Source: Bettongia penicillata ogilbyi (Eukaryota > Chordata > Mammalia > Diprotodontia > Potoroidae). From it: a DNA stretch of 64,000 nucleotides. Under the pieces are notes generated by a model. It saw only the letters and a list, made by a program, of their open reading frames with translations. It had not been told where the DNA came from and did no database searches. Of this stretch, positions 1 through 11,990 are shown in pieces (the stretch's first letter is position 1; each line of letters opens with the position of its first letter). The stretch is from positions 5,081,001 to 5,145,000 of the forward strand of contig JAJHZJ010000496.1 of NCBI GenBank assembly GCA_023548195.1, in the 5' to 3' direction. The position numbers and the translations under genes were made by a program.

Positions 1-250
1 CCTTTTAATGATGAGATTTTAGTTGGGACTTAAAAGAAGCCAGGAGACAGAGATGAGAAGGACAACATTCCAGACATGGCCAAGGTCCAGAGAAAATTCC
101 CAGAGCTGAAAGATAGAGGGTCTCATTTGTGATCCAATGTTACTAAAGGAAGGGGTTAGAAGGGGATGGCTTATGAAGGGCTTTGAACACAAAACAGAGA
201 ATTTTATATTTGATCCTGGAAGTGATAGGATATTGGAGTCTGAGTATGTG
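1..250 (+). repeat. Ancient interspersed repeat 'RepA', 3'-side fragment
   Basis: 'RepA' is a working label for a non-coding repeat seen several times here. Its landmarks in order are: 'tgtgctaagtgctggggatac', a 'ctcaaggagtttacattct' block, 'gggattttagttgggacttgaag', 'ttccaggcatgg', 'gatcctggaagtgataggg', and a 'gtgacatggttagattt' block. This fragment has the 'ttagttgggactt', 'attccagacatgg' and 'gatcctggaagtgatagga' landmarks. The family name is not certain. Confidence 0.6.
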
Positions 251-261
251 ATGTGAACTAT

Positions 262-335
262 AGGTATGTATGTTTATTTATGTGTTTACATACATATGTG
301 TGCATGTGTGTATATGTGTGTGTTTATTTGGGTCT
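262..335. repeat. TATG/TG-rich simple repeat
   Basis: Imperfect alternating tatg and tg units, interrupted by single-base changes. A 100-codon frame crosses it and is not credible as a gene. Confidence 0.7.
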
Positions 336-583
336 AAAATGTTTTAATTTGCTTCATTGGCAGTGTTTAATTCTATCAAGTCCATCAGAAGCCTTGCCTG
401 CCCAGCCATCCTGTGTAATACTTGTGTATCTCTTCCTGCAAATCATTGACAAGGAGATTTATAGTTCTAATAAATTGTTTGTAATTTTTATTAATGTTTT
501 GCTCAGGAACTATAATTATTTTTCTCTGTGGATAGAACCAAAATATCCATTATAAAGGTGTATAGTTGTATATAAATATTTAC

Positions 584-682
584 TGTTAGAGAAAGAAATA
601 GCAAATCACTCTAGTGTCTTTGCCAAAGAACTCCAAATGGGATCATAAAGAGTCAGATATGACTGAAATAACTGAACAACAC
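584..682 (+). mobile_element. tRNA-derived SINE, 3' tail fragment
   Basis: Contains the tail signature of the local SINE: 'tctttgccaaagaactccaaatgggatcat', then 'agagtcagatatgactgaa'. The tRNA-like head is missing. Confidence 0.7.
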
Positions 683-689
683 ATATGTG

Positions 690-776
690 CTATACATATA
701 CAGTCATATGTATACCAGTATGCATGATTATGTGTATATACACATATATGTAGGCATTACATGCATGTGTGTGCTT
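690..776. repeat. TA/TG-rich simple repeat
   Basis: Imperfect tata, catatg and tgtg units separating a SINE tail from the next SINE head. Confidence 0.6.
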
Positions 777-796
777 CTCTATTCTTTTTTTAATTC

Positions 797-950
797 AGAT
801 ACTTAAAGGACTGGGTTTGGAGTCAGGAAGACCTGGTGCAAATGCCACTTCTGACACATGCTAGCTAGCAGTTTGACTCTGGACAAGTCATTAAATTGCC
901 CAGTATCCCAGGCATCTCCTTAGGACTTGACTACTCTAGGTTGTAGACAG
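797..950 (+). mobile_element. tRNA-headed SINE
   Basis: The head landmark 'ttggagtcaggaagacctgg' is followed by 'tctgacacatgctagctagc' and 'gactctggacaagtcatt', the order expected in the sense orientation. The 3' side is diverged. Confidence 0.7.
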
Positions 951-2440
951 GTTATGATTTGTGTGTTGGTGGAGGGAACTTCTCAGACTGGCAAAAGTCA
1001 CAGATCTCTCCCATCTTCACAGATTCTTTTGGCAAGCGAAGGCTGTGAGATGAGGCAGTAACATAGTTCCTGGCTACAATCCATCCCCAGCCCTCTAGTT
1101 GGGCTCCAATCAACAGATCAATCATACCATAACAAAAATTCCCTTGACAACCCCCTCTTCTGAAAAGGATGCTCATTCTCCTTGGGTGCGCAACTCACTG
1201 CCATCCTAGCAGTGCAGACACATCAGTGTGTAGGCACCAAATTAAAGAGTTCCATTTGCATCAGAATAAGTGTGGCCATGGTCAGAACGCATCACTCTCA
1301 TGATCATGTGTTGGATTCCCCTCATTAGGAGATGTGCAGGCTTTCCTCAGATTGACCCTAGGGACATAACTCAGATCTCAGTGCAATATCGAGAATCTGG
1401 GCTTGATGATCTCATCTCTTCACATATCAAGGGCACTATAAATTCCTTGGAAAATTCAGTCCGCTGCTAACTACTAGACTTCACTCACCATAAACCCCAA
1501 GGAATTGTAATATGGTCCAAGGCAGGATGATGGGACAAATGCTGATCAAGTAATCTTCAGTAGGGAACCAGGTTTCTGAGTGCTCAAACCCCATCCCCCA
1601 CCCAAAATTTCTGAGGAAAAATTCTTTTTTCTAAGGGGTCCTCCTTACCTCAGGAGGGAGGAATGACTTTGGTGCCCAGACTACAAGCATAAGTCATATA
1701 TGGAACAAATAGCTTTGTTCTCATGTAGATAAGGGGATGCTTAACAGAAAAGAAAAATACAGAAAAGGATTACAATGAATGGAGAGGCTGGTAATGCAGG
1801 TTTGCTGGGACATTTGATAAAGACTGCTCATTAGCTATTTTATTTTATTTTTTCACCTCCGTTGAGTCCAGTCCAATCTATACCACATAGACTCTTTTCT
1901 TTCTAACATTTTCTCTTTGTGGGTCAGTCTTTTTCACTGTCACTGTTTCAACAGCAACTGCTCCAGGAGACAATAGCCCAATGCCCAGAAGCCCTGGAAG
2001 GTGGGAAAATGCCAGACTTCACAAAGCTCTATTAAAAGAAAGAAGTCACAAATGGGAAGTAGTTCCAGTCTAAACACAGAAGGCTATGTGCTGAGCTCAT
2101 GTACTGGCTCAGTAGAAGGAAGTGTACACTTTCACCAACACTTCAGAGCTCAGAGTCATCCTTACACCTTGAGGTTGGTAGGAAGGAGAGGCCTTATGGG
2201 CTGAGATTATCCTTTGAGTATATCCAAGGAATTCTAGCTCAGTCACCAATTCAAAGTGTCCTTATGGCAACAGAAGGAAGGCCTTCTCTGAAGTCAGAAG
2301 GAAGAGGCCCTCTATAATGGAGCCCAAAGGGCATACCATCAACACAATTTCCTTCATAAGGATACCAGTATAAGCATGTAGAACCTTGCATATATTGTGA
2401 GCAGCTACTTGGAAACTACTATTGTCCCAGTGAAGCCTCA
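951..2440. other. Unclassified DNA, no gene seen
   Basis: About 1.5 kb without a repeat I can name. All frames are short (at most 74 codons) and mutually inconsistent. An old endogenous retroviral LTR was considered, but no paired TG...CA ends, primer-binding site or retroviral domain was found. Confidence 0.4.
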
Positions 2441-2449
2441 GTGTTGGTA

Positions 2450-2451
<2 letters not shown>

Positions 2452-2494
<43 letters not shown>
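2452..2494. repeat. (GT)n microsatellite
   Basis: About 21 GT units, almost uninterrupted. Confidence 0.95.
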
Positions 2495-2496
<2 letters not shown>

Positions 2497-2597
2497 CAGC
2501 TAATATTTATGATATAATAGGTGGAAAAAAATCTCTATCATTTCTTCCCCCTCTCCAAAGATCCTTCCCCCAGATGAAATTTCTCCTTTTCTCAAAG

Positions 2598-2662
2598 TGG
2601 AGGCAACATGTTATAGTGAAAAGAGTACTGGGTTTGACATTGGAAGTCTTGAGTTTTTTATT
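2598..2662 (+). mobile_element. SINE head fragment
   Basis: 'gtgaaaagagtactgggttt' followed by 'ggaagtcttgagtt' matches the tRNA-like head of the local SINE family. The body is absent. Confidence 0.5.
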
Positions 2663-2884
2663 TAATAAACTTATTTTAAGCTTAGATACTAAGATGCTAA
2701 TCTTAGATACTTAAATATATAATAAGAAAAGAAAAAGAAACATTATAAGCTTAAATACTAAAACAAATACAAAATAAGAAGAAAAGTATTTTCATGTGTG
2801 CAGTAGAATGGAGGAGAGGATTCAAAATATACAGCAATAAATTTCCATTTCAAGAAAGCCTATATATAATAAATACTACATACT

Positions 2885-3370
2885 GTGTTCAGAGTTGTCC
2901 ATCTTTTCAAGTTTTCTTTTGTCCTCTGCTGCACACTTTTTACTATGTTATTTGCCCCCCTTCCTCCACCCTCTCCCAAGAAGGCTACAATTAAATGCAG
3001 ATACATGTGTGTATATGTGTATACACACATATACATATATACACACATGTATGTACACATACATGCATACACTTATACATACCCATGCATATACTTAAAT
3101 AACTACAATCATACTCATATATAGACGTATATATTCATAAGCATCTGTGTAAGACTGTTCTACAGTTGTCTGTCTTCTCTTTCTCTGAGGATGAATAACA
3201 GTTTCTTTAATAAATCCATCTTTCCATATTTTTCCAAGTGCACCAACTCATCATTTCCTAAACCACAGCAATATTCCAACCTTATACTGGCTAGTTATTT
3301 TATATAGTCTAAAACAGTATTGATCGATGTAGCTGATATATACTGCAGTTTCCCTATTTTTCACTTTTGA
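2885..3370 (-). mobile_element. L1 3' UTR fragment
   Basis: The plus strand reads 'ctttctctgaggatgaataac', then 'caactcatcatttcctaaa', the antisense of the marsupial L1 3' region also seen at 26395-27540. It is interrupted by a TA/CA microsatellite at 3000-3125. Confidence 0.6.
3000..3125. repeat. TA/CA/TG microsatellite inside L1 remnant
   Basis: Runs of alternating purine-pyrimidine dinucleotides (tg, ta, ca) with several self-complementary short stretches. Confidence 0.85.
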
Positions 3371-3489
3371 TTAAAGAGGTCCTGAATTACATCCTGACTC
3401 TGCCTTCACCAATTTTTTAACTTTATTTACATGAGCTATTCTATCAAGTTGTATTTATTCTTCAATAAGCCTGCATTCAGCTCTTTCTA

Positions 3490-3712
3490 TGGCCCGTATG
3501 GTATATGGATTGCTTAGGCAGGAAGACCTAGGTTGAAAATCTCACCTTAGGTATATGTATACTGACTGTGTGTTTCTGGGCAAATCATAAACACACACAC
3601 ACACACACACATGCACACACACACAACTTCTCTGTGTCTCAGTTTCCTCAGTTATCACCTAAGGGAATTGGTCTAGATGAATTCTGAATTCCTTTCCATT
3701 TCTATGTTTGTC
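3490..3712 (+). mobile_element. SINE interrupted by a (CA)n run
   Basis: Head ('ggcaggaagacctaggttg') and middle ('gtgtttctgggcaaatca') are separated from the 3' part ('tctcagtttcctcagttatc') by about 40 bp of CA repeat at 3588-3627. Confidence 0.75.
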
Positions 3713-3724
3713 ATCCCCTGTTTC

Positions 3725-3930
3725 TGTAAGAGCTACCATTTATATAGCACATCAAGGTTTACAAGGCACTTTAGTTTGTTTATCTCATTTGATCATCACA
3801 ATAACCCGACGAGATAGCTGCTATTATGATTCCCATTTTATAGATGAGGAAACTGAGGCTCAGTGACTTAGGATTCAAACCAAGTCTTCCCATTCAACAT
3901 TCTATCAATAGTGTCACCTAACTGCCTTTG
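3725..3930 (-). mobile_element. CORE-SINE (MIR/Ther-1-like)
   Basis: The plus strand reads 'ttgatcatcacaataaccc', then 'cattttatagatgaggaaac' and 'tgaggctcag', and ends near 'acctaactgcc'. This is the antisense order of a MIR-type CORE-SINE. Confidence 0.8.
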
Positions 3931-4090
3931 AAACAGTTCCTGCCCTCCAGGAACTGATCTTCTATGAAATAAAATTCACACACATAAATAAATACAAAAT
4001 CCTACATAAATAATATACAAAGTCATTTCATGATGAGTTGGAGGGTCCTAGCAACTGGACAGTCAGAAAAGGCAGTGATAGAAGGAGTTT
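3931..4090 (+). repeat. RepA fragment
   Basis: 'ctgccctccaggaactgatc' and the following block match the 5' third of RepA. The rest is missing. Confidence 0.45.
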
Positions 4091-4404
4091 GTAATTAAGT
4101 AAATTTTGGATATGTCTTATTTGTACCAGACCATAAACTCCTCGAAGATAGGCCCTGTAGTTTGTTGATTTCAGTATTGGCAGTTTTGTTGAGTCAAGGA
4201 CACTTTCAGGTTTTTCAGGTTACTGAAAGAGGCATTTGAAATCTTGTTGCATAGGATCCATTATTCATAGCATATTCAATGTGACAAATAGTGGACAAAG
4301 TCATGGCTTCTGAGTAAATTCTGTTAATTCAGCTCATTGCTGACCCAATGCTTGACCCAAGATCATTACCTTTATCCTCATTTATCCCATTTTCATATTA
4401 TAAA

Positions 4405-4712
4405 GTGGATCCAATAACTAGATGGTGAAATGGATAGAGTACTATACTTGGAGTCATGAAGACCTGAGGTCAAATCTAATCTCAGGCATTTACTAGTTGT
4501 GTGACCTCGAACAAGTCACTTGGCCTCTGCCTCAGTTTTCTCAACTGTAAAATGGAGGTGATGATAGCATCTAATTCTGGGTTATCTTAAGCATTGAATG
4601 ATAAAATATTTGTAAAGACATTAGCCCAGTTCCTGGTGCATATGAGCACTATACAAATGATAGCTATGATTTTGTTGTAGTTGTGGTTATAGTTATACAG
4701 GTTATTATTATT
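4405..4712 (+). mobile_element. Full-length tRNA-headed CORE-SINE
   Basis: Head 'gtgaaatggatagagtac', 'ttggagtcatgaagacctga', core 'gtgtgacctcgaacaagtca', 'tcaactgtaaaatgga', then a tail with 'agcactatacaaatgatagc' and T/A-rich repeats. One of the most complete copies in the window. Confidence 0.85.
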
Positions 4713-4799
4713 TTATGCATTATCTTGAGGTGGGGAAGAGGAAAAAATATTTTCCCCTCTCTTTCAATTTATTGAATTCACCAAAAATATGGACCATCA

Positions 4800-4995
4800 G
4801 CATTTTAAGTGATAGAACATATAATTTAGAAGTGAAAGGACCTTAAAGGAACAACTAAGCTGGACTCCTAATTTTACAAAGGAGGAAAGAGAGAAAGGAA
4901 TTGATCTTTGCTCATGCAGCAAACAGGCAATCACATCTGAACCCAGATCCTCTGACTTCATAACCAGGATGCTCTCCATGGTACCACACTTCTTG
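4800..4995 (-). mobile_element. CORE-SINE (MIR-like)
   Basis: Plus strand: 'attttacaaaggaggaaaga', 'tctgaacccagatcctctga', 'gatgctctccatggtacca'. Antisense MIR order. Confidence 0.7.
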
Positions 4996-5484
4996 CTCTG
5001 AATGAGATATCTAAGTGTAAGATTCCTAATTGCATGTTATTGGAATAATTCCCAAAATTCTGTGCCTGTTTGTGGCCCCTAGTTGATACAACAATAGGTC
5101 ATCTTAATAATCTGAATGGTAAGAGAGCCATTGTTTCTTATTCTAAGACCATTTTAGAGGTCTTTGAGTTCTGAGATTCATTTAAACTTAATCAGTAGGT
5201 GAATAACTAGACTATGATTCTATTTATGACAAATTAGCTGTGCAGCAAAGGGCCTCTGCGCTAGTGTAGTGCATAGAAATCCAGCCAAGGAAACTGACAG
5301 TCATGGAATAAAGAACTGTCTTTGATCCTGCACCAAATCTCTTAGCCTATCCATGCTCCATCTAAGATACTGAGACAGAGAAGAGCCAACTCGTATTAGC
5401 AGAAGGAATTCCCTCCCCAAGAGCTCCTAAACCACATAGTTCTACTCCCCGCCCCATGTTTGTAAGATGAAGCAGTAACTTGGA
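4996..5484. other. Unclassified DNA
   Basis: No open frame above 60 codons and no repeat recognised. Confidence 0.4.
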
Positions 5485-5745
5485 ACAGATACTGACATTT
5501 ATATAGGAACTGAAGGTTTACAAAGTGCTTTAAAATATTATGTGCTTACGCCTCCCAACTACCCTGTGGGGTAATTATTACCTTCATTTTATTACCTGTG
5601 CAATGATTATCTTCATTTTACAACTAGAAAAATGGAAGCTCAGAGAGGTTAATTACTTTTTATAAGGTCACATGAGTAGTGTCTGAGGCTGGATGTGAGC
5701 CTATGTCTTCCTGACCCTCAAGTTCATCTTTCTATGCACTACAAA
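5485..5745 (-). mobile_element. CORE-SINE (MIR-like), with internal duplication
   Basis: Contains 'ggtttacaaagtgcttta', 'accctgtggggtaattatta', and 'gctcagagaggttaatta'. The 'atta-cctgtgcaatgattatcttcatttta' part looks like a short local duplication of the preceding 'attattaccttcatttta'. Confidence 0.75.
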
Positions 5746-6461
5746 ATGGTAAGAAGTTCATTTGGGTGAAAGTGGCCTTACCATAGGTATAGCTCTCCAT
5801 ATAGTGGTCCAATAAACAGTTGAGGAAAGGCCTTGCAAATTTATCAGAATGTCATCTCCAGGTACTGAATTGGAAAATTAGTAACTGGTGAAGTGTGGGA
5901 GAGTTTAAAGGTGTTGCTGCATGAGTCAGACTACCCGCTTTCAGCTCCTGTAGTAATGGAAAGATGTTAATCATTTTGTTTGATATTTAAAATGTCAGAT
6001 GATTTTAGCATGAAGGGAAGTCGAGTGCCCTTTGGATCATGTGAGCTAATAATATAAAGGAAAAAACAATAGAAGCATGCCTCTTAAATCATTTTCCCCT
6101 TAAACATCATGAAATCCCCGTAACGTGATTAGTTCCCTTTAGAGAAGACTACCAGATTTCTCCTTCTCTTCTGTACCTAGGAAAGAAAGGTTAGTTCATG
6201 GAGTGCTGTTTAGCATTAAGAAGAGTTATCCTCTATGCAGAATTAAGGAGACCTAGGAGTAAGGCCTATGACACACTTTCTATGCTAGCTACCTCCCAGT
6301 GTCCCAGAGAACTTTCCAAGAGTCTTACTCACCGAAGAATTGCCCAGTCAGTGCCACATAGTGGATAATTAACAAATGTTTATTGATCAATTCTTGTTGG
6401 CGTCTCTGGGCTCCTAAAGACTGGGCTAGTGCAACAAGCAGTTCTTACCAAGCTAGAATGA
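5746..6461. other. Unclassified DNA with one old LINE-2-like tail
   Basis: Mostly unrecognised. Around 6355-6400 a 'cacatagtggataattaacaa' block resembles the 3' tail shared by old L2/MIR elements. Confidence 0.35.
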
Positions 6462-7630
6462 TTTTGTCTATGGGTCATTAACTTCCATCTGTTCCATTCT
6501 AATTTTTAAAGAACTATTTCTTCAGTGAGCTTTTGAATCTCCTTTTCCATTTGGCTAATTCTGCTTTTTAAAGCATTCTTCTCTTCAGTGGCTTTTTGAA
6601 ACTTGTTTGCCAATTGAGTTAGCCTATTTTTCAAGGTGTTATTTTCTTCAGCATTTTTTTAGATCTCCTTTAGAAAACTGTTGACTCACTTTTCATGTTT
6701 TTCTTGCATCTCTCTCATTTCTGTTCCCGATTTTTCCTCCACCTCTCTTGCTTGATTTTCAAAATCCTTTCTAAGCTCTCCTATGACCTAAGACCATTGA
6801 ATATTTATTTTGAATATTTGGGACGCAGAAGCCTTGACTTTTATGTCTTTGCCTGATGGTAAACATTGTTCTTCTTATCCAAAAGGATGGAAGGAAATAC
6901 CTGTTCACCAAGAAAGTAACCTTCTATAGTCTTATTTTTTCCCTTTTGGGGCATTTTCCAACCAGCTACTTGACTTTTGGGTCCTTGTCAAGAGTAGGGT
7001 ATACTATGGGAACCTGTAAGATCTCAGTTCCTCCAAAGTGATACAATCAAGCCTGCACACTGGTCTGGGAGCAACCACAAACTTTTGTCCCCAGAATCTG
7101 TGAGTAGTAGAATTTCCTCTCCACAACCACTTTGCCTTCAGTTCTGCCACACCAGCACTAGGGTTGAGATTCAGATCATCTCCTCAATTCCCCCAGAGGC
7201 TTTAAGTTGAGCTAGTCCAACAATGCCTGTTGTGGCCACTGCCAACTGAGCTGCTGCCGCCCACTGCTGCTGCTGTCACCTCTGCCACCACCCCCTGGGC
7301 CCAGAGCTGGGAGGCCACCCTACTCCCTCCTCGGCCAGCTGTAAAAACTCTCTTACTGACCTTTGGAACTTGTGGGTTGAGGGATCTGCAATCTGGCCCT
7401 GCTCCTGCTGGTACTGAATGGCTAAGGCTAGACTGCATCTGGTAAGACAGACCTTTCCCATCTCCTTTCCAGGTCACCCTGGGCTGGAAGTCTCCACCAC
7501 TTTCTCGTTTTGTGGCTTCTGCTGCTCTAGAATTTGTTGAGAGTCATCTTTACAGATATTTTATGGGCTGTGGCAGAAGAGCTAGAATATGTGTGTCTTT
7601 CTACTCCACTATCTTGGCTCCACCTCCCCC
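6462..7630 (-). mobile_element. HAL1/L1 5' fragment: 5' UTR plus start of ORF1
   Basis: Read on the minus strand, the element starts at about 7630 with the L1-type GGAGCCAAGATAG end and runs through a GC-rich 5' UTR. ORF1 would start at the ATG complementary to 6952-6954, which is followed by Pro-Lys-rich codons and then a decayed coiled-coil region. It ends at about 6462, inside the coiled coil. It aligns along its whole length to the 5' 1.17 kb of the HAL1 at 51295-54111. The RNA-binding part, C-terminal domain and 3' UTR are all missing. This is the reverse of the usual 5' truncation, so a later deletion is likely. Confidence 0.8.
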
Positions 7631-7699
7631 CCACCACAACTGACTCCCAACTCTTTTGTTCTTGAAATTACTTGGAATTGTTTTTATTTATTTGTTTTT

Positions 7700-7899
7700 T
7701 CCCTCTCTGTCTGAAAGTTATCTCTCCTCCATTTGAAAGTAACCTCTTTGTGACCAGGTCCTGTTTTCATTTTTGTTCCAATACTGAGGACAGGCACATC
7801 ATAATCAATAATCAACCAGGCAACATGCATTTATTAAGCATATTGTACATGTAAATATATATGTACATGTATATGTGTGTGTGTATATGTACGTGTGTG

Positions 7900-7939
<40 letters not shown>

Positions 7940-7980
7940 AGGTGGAGGAGGCACTTAATAAATATTGGTTGAACTGAATT
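7700..7980 (+). repeat. Old LINE-2-like 3' tail interrupted by later sequence
   Basis: 'gtaacctctttgtgaccagg', 'ccaatactgaggacaggcac', then an intruding 'tcaaccaggcaacatgca' block with an AT run, then 'ggcacttaataaatattggt' with the 'gaactgaattgaat' end. Confidence 0.5.
7852..7937. repeat. (TG)n/(TA)n microsatellite
   Basis: TG-rich units pass into a pure TA run of about 16 units ending at 7937. Confidence 0.9.
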
Positions 7981-8530
7981 GAATAATAATCTTTGCCCAT
8001 GGGACCTGAATGTAAATATGGACTCCTTTCTCCTCCTTCCTGAACTGTATGCATTTTTGGATATTATTTTAAAAAGTCATTGTAAATGATTATTATTAAT
8101 AGTGATATTTTAAATATCAGGGAAGGATTCATAGTACTTTATAATAGTCAATATGTGAAAGGAATAGTTAATCTATGCTCATATTGGCCCACTGGCATCT
8201 CTGGCTTTATAGGATTTTTGGTGTTTTCCATTCTCAAAAAGGTGTAATAGGACTTTTACTACTTGGGACCTTCTTAGGACACACTCATCTTAGTCTTGTA
8301 AATGGACAAAGAGTGACCCAGAAGTGGTTAAAAGACTTATATAAGTCACAGTTTATAGTAGGGACTGAGTTTCAGATTCCTAGGGAAATTCCTTGTCTAT
8401 TTTTGCTGTCTCCTGTCATCTGCTAACAATTCCCATCATCAAGAGTTTTAATTCACTTCACATGTAACTTTCCAATTCTAGTGGACTATGCAGAGGATGT
8501 GTACTGACTCCCACCTCTTATTACCTGTAC
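7981..8530. other. Unclassified DNA
   Basis: The longest frame is 83 codons, with no recognisable features. No repeat recognised. Confidence 0.4.
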
Positions 8531-8534
8531 AGTC

Positions 8535-8660
8535 TAGGGCAGGGCTGGGACAAAGTCAGCTTGATTCTCTGGGCCTCAGTTTCCTCATTTTAAATTTCAG
8601 GGGTTGGACTGGGTGGCCTCTGGGGTTTTGTCCAGGTCTAGCTCTGTGAACCAGAGGAGA
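8535..8660 (+). mobile_element. SINE 3' half
   Basis: 'tgggcctcagtttcctcatt' followed by 'ggttggactgggtggcctct' and 'ggtctagctctgtga', the 3' half of a tRNA-headed SINE variant. Confidence 0.7.
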
Positions 8661-8814
8661 TGCAATTGGGCCATTTTTAGAGACTGTTATGCTTCTGGGT
8701 TTGGAGTTTGGCTTAAGACAAATCAATAAAAGGTCTTGCTGCCAGAGTAGAGACTTTGGGAATTATGTTTTCAATTGTCTTTGTGGAATAAAGAATGGAC
8801 TGGTTTGTGGGATG

Positions 8815-8970
8815 ATTGATTCATAGATTCAGAGTTTAGAAAGAACGTTAGAAATCATCAAGATTTACAGGTGGAGAAACTGAGATCCCAAATTCATAGG
8901 TAGCAGCAGGGCTGGTGTTCAAACCTCAGTCCCCTGAGGACCCATATGATGTTCTACACCTTTAGTTACT
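8815..8970 (-). mobile_element. CORE-SINE fragment
   Basis: Plus strand: 'ttacaggtggagaaactgag', then 'cataggtagcagcagggctg'. Antisense MIR order. Confidence 0.65.
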
Positions 8971-8989
8971 TCTTTTATCCCCTCCCATT

Positions 8990-9585
<596 letters not shown>

Positions 9586-9727
9586 AGGCTTTTCCCCATT
9601 GACCCATGCTGCTATATTATGTATTATTATTATGAATCATGGATTCACAGACTCTTGGAGCTGTCTAAACCAGAATGAAAACATAGTCATCAATAAAAAA
9701 AAAAAAACATTTTATCAGAGAATACCT

Positions 9728-9870
9728 TGCTATAGGGAGTCAGTGTGGTGTACGATAGTTGGCCTTGAAGTCAGGAAGAGAAGATTCAAGATTAGCTTCT
9801 GGCATGTCCTGTTTTTGTGACTCTACACAAGTAAGTCACTCACTCTTCCATTGCCGCAGCAGCACTGTTA
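9728..9870 (+). mobile_element. SINE 5' half
   Basis: 'gtgtggtgtacgatagttgg', 'cttgaagtcaggaagagaag' and 'gactctacacaagtaagtca' match the head and middle of the local SINE. Confidence 0.7.
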
Positions 9871-10179
9871 GAATCTAAACTATGGAGAAGGGACCACTGG
9901 GAAAGGAAGTTCCTGATTAAATCAGAGTATTATTTTAAAAACAAACAAACAAAATGGTATGTTAGAACTGTTAGAACTAGAGAGACTTGAATCAAAACCA
10001 AAATATAAATAAATCCCATTATTGTCTAGATGATGGTGTGTAACGGATGACTAGAAGTCCTGAGAGGCCATTCAGATGCATCTGTCTTGCTGAGTGACTG
10101 AGAGCCAGAGGTTTTATAGATTGATCCCTGACAGCAGTGACAGAGTGAAGCTGTGCCCTGGAAACCACTCTGAAAGGAG
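9871..10179. other. Unclassified DNA
   Basis: Nothing recognised apart from a short run of 'aaac' units near 9940. Confidence 0.4.
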
Positions 10180-10258
10180 CACAAAGAAGGGCATACACAT
10201 ATATCCATATATATACATAACATATATATATGGATATATGTGTATGCCCTTCTTTGTG
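10180..10258. repeat. Perfect 36-bp inverted repeat, 7-nt loop
   Basis: 10180-10215 is the exact reverse complement of 10223-10258, with the loop 'cataaca' at 10216-10222. The outer arm ('cacaaagaagggcatac') is not simple sequence; the inner arm is TA-rich. The second arm merges into a TATG microsatellite. Confidence 0.95.
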
Positions 10259-10350
10259 GATATATGTGTATGTGTATATATGGATATGTGTGTTCATGCA
10301 TGTGTATATGTGTATTTATATATGTATATACACATACATATATATATAAA
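10259..10350. repeat. TATG/TA microsatellite
   Basis: gatatatg, tgtg and tata units continue from the second arm of the inverted repeat. Confidence 0.8.
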
Positions 10351-11789
10351 ATTTGAATGAAAAGAAAAAACTCAGTCTTGCGTTCAAAGATTCAAAATTT
10401 CAAAAAATGAAAGCTTCAAAAATTGCAAAGCATGGATGAGTAAGGAGGAAAGCTGGTGATAAATCAACAAAGCATCATCCTTATGTAGGAGATTTCACTT
10501 TCTTTTTAGGTTTGATATGAATGAGGGGGGGAAAATAAAAAGAAAAAAGATCTCTATGTTCTCCTCTATCTCAGCGCGACTGATCCTTTAGAAAGTAAAT
10601 GCTTTAGAGAGACCTTCCCAATGTGACTGTAACTATTCTGAGGGTGGGGGTGGTTGCTGAGGAGGCAGGGCCTGCAACTCCTGGAAAGGCAGTTTCCATG
10701 TTATATGGAGCTTCTCAAAAGTCTTAGTGACTTGTATTTCCAAAAGGGTTGATTGTAGAAGACTGTAGTCCCAGAGGGAAAAATGAGACTTTTGCAAAGT
10801 CAGTATTGGATGTTTTCATATCTAGGCGAATAATTCTTTGGGGGGCAGATCATATTTTCCTCATCCAATGAAGAAAGACCAGTATGCTCTCCAGAGGTCA
10901 AAGAAAGCTGCCAGGTGGGATTCGCATTTAACTTGAAACTAAGTAGCTGACCTCAGGGCACTCCTTGAGGATCACATTAAGAAATAGGATCTAGGAGAGA
11001 CTGAGACTCACCCCTAGATCAGAAAGTTTTGCCAAGTTGAACCAACCTCAGACTGTGCTGCCAATCTGTTATATTAATAGAGCCTGGGGGAAAACGTCCA
11101 CATCTACACATGCGCGTGCACATACACACACACATAGCGCTAACAGACGGGGATGTATGTAAAAATATAGGTAAGTTACTCTGAAGATAAGAATAGGGAT
11201 TGGAGGAGGGCACCAGTTTCCAACTGGGACCTCAGTATTTGAAACTGGAGCAGTGCCCCAGCGAGGTTGGAGTCTTGGTGCACACAGCTCTCAGGTTTCC
11301 TGTAGCTTTTTTCCTGAACAATTTCTTGAAAAGATCAAAATCCACAGACCAAATAAACCCCCAAACCCTTATACACATTTATAGAAAGATGATATCATTG
11401 TTTGGGGAAAATAGAAGCAAATAGGGATGGTGAGGAGCTGGGGAAATGTTTGGGTTTTTTTACTCTTATGAATCAACACTGTTAAAGTGCTGGAAAATCC
11501 TTTTGCAAGTTTTAATACAAGTCCTCAAACTTACTTCTGAAATCTTCTCCTCTTTGAAAAATCCAACGTTTGCTGCGTATCCAGTGGAGTGAATCTTGAA
11601 AAGAAATGAATCTCTGAATAGCCAAACCACTTGTCATGTCCCCTCAAAATATTCAACAATGAGATGAAAGTTTTGTTTCATACCATGATCTCAATTGTGG
11701 ATTAATCATTTCTTTGCATGACAATAACAACTGGGCTGGTAATATAGCAAGATCGAAGGGTAACAGATGGACAGCCACTGTTAACCTTG
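10351..11789. other. Unclassified DNA with a short CA run
   Basis: No repeat family recognised except a 'cacatacacacacaca' run near 11120. Frames reach at most 74 codons. Confidence 0.4.
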
Positions 11790-11990
11790 AAATATATAAA
11801 CACACAATACATATATACAAGTACACAAATATATAACTGCATGTATATACACATGTACATGCCTATATACATGCATACACATACATATTCACAAAAATAC
11901 ATATATGTACACATATACAGATATATACAATCTATCTATACATACACACAAACACACACATATACACATGTACACACACATACACTCAGA
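11790..11990. repeat. TA/CA-rich microsatellite
   Basis: Imperfect 'acatatata', 'catgtata' and 'cacaca' units over about 200 bp. Confidence 0.85.

Noticed and set aside
253..555. 100-codon frame near the left edge
   Set aside because: Starts in a TATG microsatellite giving Cys/Tyr/Val runs; the rest is unremarkable.
951..2440. Possible endogenous retrovirus or solo LTR
   Set aside because: No paired LTR ends, primer-binding site, polyadenylation pair or retroviral protein motif could be seen.
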